A DNA stretch of 5,971 nucleotides. It comes from an uncultured Chloroflexota bacterium. GTDB lineage: Bacteria; Chloroflexota; Anaerolineae; Aggregatilineales; Phototrophicaceae. The DNA is taken from contig CALMZT010000879.1 of assembly GCA_937870805.1 (NCBI GenBank), positions 1 through 5,971 on the forward strand, written 5' to 3'. How positions within the stretch are numbered: the stretch's first letter is position 1; every line of letters starts with the position of its first letter. The notes beneath the pieces were generated by a model, which saw nothing but the letters and a program-made list of their open reading frames with translations, made no database searches and was not told where the DNA came from. The position numbers were made by a program, and so were the translations under genes. Below are positions 1 through 5,971 of the stretch, piece by piece.

Positions 1-225
1 ATTCCGCGGGAGGACCGGCCGCAGATCCGCGGCTGGACGCAGAACCTGCTGCGCGTCGACCGCGCCGGCGACCCGGGGGCGCAAGAGGAGGTCCGCGCCG
101 GGCTGCGCGACTTCACGGCCTACCTGACCGACCTGTTCGCGCGCAAGCGGCAGCACCCCACCGACGACATCCACAGAGCGCAGCAGTTTCGGCAGCAAAT
201 CAGCGTCAAGTTCCGCAGCATCTAA
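1..225 (+). CDS. Cytochrome P450, internal fragment (both ends missing), running into unrelated sequence
   Basis: Frame 1 is open from the first base to a TAA at 223-225. Residues 1 to about 57 read like the F-G helix region of a bacterial class I P450: an IPREDRP start, an RGWTQNLLRVD segment, then AYLTDLFARKRQHPTDDI, matching the family pattern in which a 'YL..LI..RR..P.DDL' helix precedes the I helix. P450s are haem monooxygenases, usually cytosolic in bacteria and active on lipids, terpenes or secondary metabolites; the substrate cannot be told here. A whole enzyme has about 400 residues, so this is roughly one seventh, lacking the oxygen-binding and haem-cysteine motifs. After DDI (169-171) the homology stops, and the last 17 residues are antisense reading of the kinase gene, not P450. 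G+C is about 75% over the first 160 bases, far above the rest of the window, so it probably comes from another genome or a foreign segment. Confidence 0.68.
   Translation: MPREDRPQIRGWTQNLLRVDRAGDPGAQEEVRAGLRDFTAYLTDLFARKRQHPTDDIHRAQQFRQQISVKFRSI
160..171. other. Chimeric junction between P450 fragment and kinase gene
   Basis: To the left, the + strand codes for P450 up to the residues TDDI. To the right, the - strand codes for an FGGY kinase up to the residues DVVG. The two homologies meet and overlap on the same 12 bases, so both readings are plausible there and the join leaves no linker. Base composition changes from about 75% G+C to about 55% across the point. This is what an assembly or amplification chimera joined at a short shared sequence looks like. 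A true recombination event would look the same from sequence alone. Confidence 0.7.
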
Positions 226-810
226 AATCCGTGCTGACCATTCACCTTTTTCGAGGTCGTACAGGTTCATACCACTGGCATCAGAGGGTTCGGTGGCGAA
301 TTCGCCTGTCAGCCGCGCGGCGATGGCGTCTTTGGCGTGGGCGAACTTGTGTGTCTGCTGGAAAATGTCCGGCTGATGGTCGCGTATCCACAGGATTTTA
401 TGCAGGCTGTAGGCGACACTCAAACGGTGTCCGGTGATGCGATACATTTCTGCCATCGGGATTTTTTCGCCGATGCGCTGTGCCTGCTCGGTAGCGCGCT
501 GGTCTGCCCAGATGATGGCGGAACGCACCGGACGCGCCTCTTTATCCAGCGGCACGACGCCCTGCATCTGCCCGCTGAAGGTGATGCAGGCAATGTCGTC
601 GCCTTTGACGCGCGTTTGTATCAGCAGCTTGTGGGTGTTGATGCAGACGGCTTGCCACCAGTCGTTAGGGTTTTGCTCTGCCCAGCCTGTGTACTCGTAG
701 ATCGTGTTGTAGCCGTAAAAGGCGCTGCCGACGAGGTTGCCTTCGCGGTCATAGAGGGTGGCTTTGTTGCCTGTGGTGCCGTTGTAGTGCGCAAGAATGT
801 ATTGTTTCAT
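160..810 (-). CDS. Xylulokinase-like FGGY carbohydrate kinase, N-terminal part only
   Basis: About 217 residues of a kinase that in full would have about 500; it would phosphorylate a sugar or polyol such as D-xylulose with ATP in the cytosol. Recognisable FGGY_N features in order: an N-terminal phosphate-binding strand-loop (residues 5-17, ILAHYNGTTGNKA), GWAEQNPNDWW (about 47-57), TFSGQMQG (87-94), IIWADQR (110-116), RITGHR (134-139), KILWIRDHQPD (147-157), HAKDAIAARLTGE (168-180), SDASGMNLYDLEKGEWS (185-201) and LLPKLLRSVDVVG (205-217). The C-terminal domain with the catalytic Asp is absent. The frame stays open to base 1, so an automatic call would run 1..810, but beyond about 160 the translation is antisense P450. 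The first ATG fits the family's usual start; no clear Shine-Dalgarno precedes it. Residue 9 is Tyr where the family has a conserved Asp. Xylulokinase is the best guess, but other FGGY sugar kinases are possible. Confidence 0.85.
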
Positions 811-887
811 AGAACTAACTTTATCAAGGTTATAGTTTGAGCTTAATTCCTGAGAATCTTAGACCCAACCTTGTGGGTATAGAACTT

Positions 888-914
888 TTGTGTCAAAATT
901 AGAAAGAGTATAAT
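888..914 (+). promoter_or_regulatory. Probable promoter of the restriction-modification gene
   Basis: A perfect TATAAT lies at 909-914, 28 bp upstream of the start codon. The best -35 candidate is TTGTGT at 888-893, which matches only three of six consensus positions and gives a short 15-bp spacer. The -10 box is convincing and the -35 is weak, so transcription may be low or depend on an activator. Confidence 0.5.
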
Positions 915-927
915 AATTTCAAAATGC

Positions 928-936
928 AAAGGTGGT
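928..936 (+). promoter_or_regulatory. Strong ribosome binding site for the restriction-modification gene
   Basis: AAAGGTGGT matches the anti-Shine-Dalgarno complement AAAGGAGGT with one mismatch and stands 6 nt before the ATG at 943. It fixes the start: the frame runs back to a TAG at 880-882 with no other ATG, GTG or TTG in between. Confidence 0.8.
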
Positions 937-942
937 TACATT

Positions 943-3372
943 ATGTCTAACAAACCTAAATCTACAGAAGTTGATGCCTATGTTTTCATCAAAGAAAATT
1001 TAAAAATGCTTGGTTGGGATACTCGTAATCCTGAGCGCTTTGGAGGAGGACAAGTATATACGCAGAATGAGTGTCTAGCTAATCTTGAAATCAAAAAACA
1101 TCTTGGTCTCGATAGACCTGAAAATGTAGTTAAGGTTACAGAACGAGTGCTGTGGGTTGTCGAGGCAAAACGATCTCATATGCAACTCAATCAAGCCCTT
1201 CGTGAAGCTGAAAATTATGCCCAAAAACTTAATAAAAGCAATTTATTACAAGTCAAATTCATTTCCGGGGTTGCTGGAAACTCTTTCGATTCTTTTTTGA
1301 TTCGCACTCTCTTTTTTGACGGAAATTACTTTGTGCCTGTAAAAATAAATGGCATTGAAGTTTCATCGTTGCTATCTCCAGAACAGACTGAAATCATCCT
1401 GCGAACAAACAATCCAAATATTGAAAACCAACATGTGGATGAGAAGTTATTTCTCTCACGGGCTGAATTGATTAATAAGATACTACATCTAGGAGCCGTT
1501 AATCCCCATCAACGTGCGGCAGTCATGGCAGCGTTGCTACTATCTACTCTAAGCAATACAGGAGTGAATGTGGAAGAGCGTTCACCAACTGTTTTAATAG
1601 GAGACATCAATTCGCGTGTTAAAAGCGTATTGCAGAGCCAAAAGAAAGACGAATTCTATGATTATATTAAGATTTCTTTGCCTACTACCCCAGATAATCA
1701 CGTTAAGTTTAGAAAGGCACTTGTTGACACTCTTCAGCAACTTAACGGACTGAACATTCGCTCAGCAATGAATTCCGGTGATGATTGGTTAGGTGCGTTT
1801 TATGAAGTTTTTCTCAAGTATGCGAACTGGGCACAAGACTTAGGTATCGTGTTGACTCCCAGACATATTACTCGTTTTATCGCTGAAGTGATGGAGATAC
1901 AACATCATGATATTGTCTATGACCCAACCTGCGGCACGGGGGGATTTCTAGTTGCCGCCCTTGATTACGTCAAACAGACCTCAAACGTTAATCAACTAGC
2001 TCGTTTTAAGCAATATTCTGTTTTTGGTATTGAGCAAGATTCAGGGGTAGCTGCTCTAGCTGTCGTCAATATGATTTTTCGGGGCGATGGAAAAAACAAT
2101 ATTCAAGAAGGAAATTGTTTCTCGAAATTCCTTGCTCAGCATGTCGAAAAAGGTGTAGTAACAGCCAAATATACGGATGTACCATCAGTTGAACCGCCTG
2201 TAACCAAAGTGATGATGAATCCGCCGTTCGCGCTGAAAAATAGCGACGAAAAGGAATTTCGATTTGTCGATCAAGCTTTGAGACAAATGCAGGATGGCGG
2301 GCTGCTTTTTACCATTTTGCCTTACTCTGCAATGGTACGTCCCGGAACATATTTGAATTGGCGAAAGAATTCTCTTCTCACCCATCACACCCTGTTGTCG
2401 GTCATTACATTTCCAAATGATTTGTTTTATCCCGTAGGCGTTATCCCTGTAGGCGTATTTATTAGAAAAGGCGTCCCGCATCCACGCGATCAGAAAGTGT
2501 TGTGGATTCGCGCTTTAAATGATGGTTTATTGAAAAGTAAAGGGAAAAGACTTCCTAACTCTAAAGCCTCGAATGACCTTCTAAAGGTAAAAGATCTGCA
2601 AAAGGCATTTATTCGGAATCCTAACTATGCCGTTGAAACCATTCAGCAATTTCAACAAGCAATCCCCATTGATTTCGATGACAACCTACTAGAACTTGTT
2701 CCAGAGAACTACTTAGAACAAACTTTACCAACACGAGACGAAATTCGGCTAGGGCTTGAGCAGACAATGAGAGATGCAATAGCATTTTTGATTAAAGCAA
2801 GGAGAGAAGGCACCAATCAAGTTCCTTCTCTGAATATGGCAACGGAAATTGTAACACACAAACCAATGCAAAGAGACCGGCTTGATATTCTTTGGGGTAA
2901 GTTTAGCATTCTACAAATTTTCGATATTAAACGAGGCGATTTTCATTCAATCGCCGATCTAGACCCCGGCAACTATATGACAATTTCGCGAGTTTCAACT
3001 GACAATGGCGTTGTGGGATATTTCGACAAGCCAGATAAAGCTAATGCTTATCCTAGAGGATATGTTACTGTCAGCACCGTCAGTGGCGACGCTTTTGTTC
3101 AGTTGGACGACTTCATCGCTACCGATAATGTCGTTGTTTGTAAACCAAAACAAAGGTTTCAGCCAGCAACCCTATTTTTTTTAGCTTTCATGATCAATCA
3201 TCAAAAGTGGCGTTATTCTTATGGTCGCCAGTGCTATACTGCAAAATTGGCGAAAATGAATCTCGATCTTCCCATCACAGATAAAGGTGAGATTGATGAA
3301 GAGCTTATTTTAAGAATGATTCAACATGCTTCTTATTGGGATGTTGTCTTGGCGCGATTTTCTGAAAGATAG
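943..3372 (+). CDS. Single-chain restriction-modification protein: nuclease-like domain + HsdM-type N6-adenine methyltransferase + specificity domain
   Basis: An 809-residue cytosolic protein predicted to methylate adenine in a specific DNA site and probably to cut unmodified DNA. Residues about 10-130 form an HsdR-N-like domain with an E-A-K triad (74-76) and the following QALREAENYA helix, as in PD-(D/E)xK nucleases. Residues about 270-510 are the gamma-class methyltransferase: LTPRHITRF (304-312), the SAM-binding motif I DPTCGTGGF (327-335), FGIEQD (361-366), GNCF (390-393) and the catalytic NPPF (426-429). A helical linker with PENYL (587-591) leads to a single S-subunit-like target-recognition domain (about 648-780). 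This order matches type IIG enzymes; an HsdM with an N-terminal extension needing a separate HsdS/HsdR is less likely, since no such gene is present here. The gene is clearly more AT-rich than its neighbours and opposite in strand, suggesting horizontal acquisition. Methyltransferase is certain; active nuclease is inferred. Confidence 0.88.
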   Translation: MSNKPKSTEVDAYVFIKENLKMLGWDTRNPERFGGGQVYTQNECLANLEIKKHLGLDRPENVVKVTERVLWVVEAKRSHMQLNQALREAENYAQKLNKSNLLQVKFISGVAGNSFDSFLIRTLFFDGNYFVPVKINGIEVSSLLSPEQTEIILRTNNPNIENQHVDEKLFLSRAELINKILHLGAVNPHQRAAVMAALLLSTLSNTGVNVEERSPTVLIGDINSRVKSVLQSQKKDEFYDYIKISLPTTPDNHVKFRKALVDTLQQLNGLNIRSAMNSGDDWLGAFYEVFLKYANWAQDLGIVLTPRHITRFIAEVMEIQHHDIVYDPTCGTGGFLVAALDYVKQTSNVNQLARFKQYSVFGIEQDSGVAALAVVNMIFRGDGKNNIQEGNCFSKFLAQHVEKGVVTAKYTDVPSVEPPVTKVMMNPPFALKNSDEKEFRFVDQALRQMQDGGLLFTILPYSAMVRPGTYLNWRKNSLLTHHTLLSVITFPNDLFYPVGVIPVGVFIRKGVPHPRDQKVLWIRALNDGLLKSKGKRLPNSKASNDLLKVKDLQKAFIRNPNYAVETIQQFQQAIPIDFDDNLLELVPENYLEQTLPTRDEIRLGLEQTMRDAIAFLIKARREGTNQVPSLNMATEIVTHKPMQRDRLDILWGKFSILQIFDIKRGDFHSIADLDPGNYMTISRVSTDNGVVGYFDKPDKANAYPRGYVTVSTVSGDAFVQLDDFIATDNVVVCKPKQRFQPATLFFLAFMINHQKWRYSYGRQCYTAKLAKMNLDLPITDKGEIDEELILRMIQHASYWDVVLARFSER

Positions 3373-3387
3373 AAACCAGAGAACAAA

Positions 3388-5844
<2,457 letters not shown>

Positions 5845-5849
5845 TTTGG

Positions 5850-5971
5850 GTTGTTCGTTATTCGTTGTTCGTTATTCGTTGTTCGTTATTCGTTATTCGT
5901 TATTCGTTATTCGTTATTCGTTATTCGTTATTCGTTATTCGTTATTCGTTATTCGTTATTCGTTATTCGTT
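5850..5971. repeat. Heptanucleotide tandem repeat, 17.4 copies, reaching the window end
   Basis: On the + strand the unit is GTTATTC (GAATAAC on the other strand). Copies 1, 3 and 5, nearest the E1 gene, are GTTGTTC; copies 2, 4 and 6-17 are GTTATTC, followed by a partial GTT. There are no indels. The array ends 5 bp from the E1 start codon, so it occupies the place of the leader and possibly the promoter. The true copy number is unknown because the array runs off the window. Confidence 0.97.

Noticed and set aside
337..840. 167-codon open frame on the + strand
   Set aside because: It lies antisense to the kinase, whose translation matches FGGY motifs throughout; this frame gives no recognisable protein and no ribosome site.
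811..840. TATAAC on the - strand as a -10 box for the kinase
   Set aside because: There is no matching -35 at the right distance, so the support is too thin to annotate.
891..896. Perfect TTGACA on the - strand as a -35 box for the kinase
   Set aside because: No -10 box occurs 16-18 bp further on; TATACC is only 9 bp away. The sequence also overlaps the RM promoter.
2185..2481. 98-codon open frame on the - strand inside the RM gene
   Set aside because: It is antisense to the conserved NPPF region of the methyltransferase and has no recognisable motif.
3373..3387. Terminator between the convergent RM and E1 genes
   Set aside because: The gap is 15 bp with no hairpin or T-run in either direction; overlapping transcription is possible but nothing shows a terminator.
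5850..5971. Stop-free + strand reading of the repeat, giving a VIRYSLF heptapeptide repeat
   Set aside because: All three frames give the same peptide simply because the unit is 7 bp and lacks stops on this strand; there is no start codon or ribosome site.
5850..5971. CRISPR-like repeat array
   Set aside because: The units are contiguous heptamers with no spacers, so this is a simple tandem repeat.

Overview
The window looks like a short metagenome-type contig rather than a stretch of well-resolved chromosome, which is my inference from how both ends behave. The left end carries a piece of a very GC-rich cytochrome P450 gene (about 75% G+C over the first 160 bases). It runs without any intergenic space into the middle of a sugar-kinase gene read from the other strand. 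The right end dissolves into a perfect heptanucleotide tandem repeat that continues to the last base. The kinase and the fused 2-oxo acid dehydrogenase E1 (roughly 52-60% G+C in the rows sampled) resemble, from memory, proteins of Chloroflexi (Anaerolineae-like). That assignment is tentative and no search was possible.

Layout: (1) 1..~171, + strand, internal fragment of a cytochrome P450. (2) ~160..810, - strand, N-terminal part of a xylulokinase-like FGGY kinase, broken at the junction with the P450 piece. (3) 811..942, divergent intergenic region with a -10 box and a strong Shine-Dalgarno for the next gene. (4) 943..3372, + strand, an AT-richer 809-residue single-chain restriction-modification protein combining an HsdR-N/PD-(D/E)xK-like domain, an HsdM-type N6-adenine methyltransferase and a C-terminal specificity domain. 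(5) 15 bp between convergent genes with no visible terminator. (6) 3388..5844, - strand, an 818-residue natural fusion of the alpha and beta subunits of a thiamine-diphosphate 2-oxo acid dehydrogenase E1. (7) 5850..5971, 17.4 copies of a 7-bp repeat ending 5 bp from the E1 start codon.

The kinase and the E1 gene are metabolic, co-oriented and similar in base composition. The restriction-modification gene between them is opposite in strand and much richer in A+T. The simplest reading is that a one-gene defence cassette was inserted between two metabolic genes. The main points for a second look are the chimeric junction near 160-171, the one-polypeptide restriction-modification protein, the Asp-to-Tyr change in the kinase phosphate-binding motif, the stretched ThDP motif in E1, and the heptamer repeat that replaces the normal leader of the E1 gene. 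I found no RNA gene, CRISPR array, transposase or replication origin.
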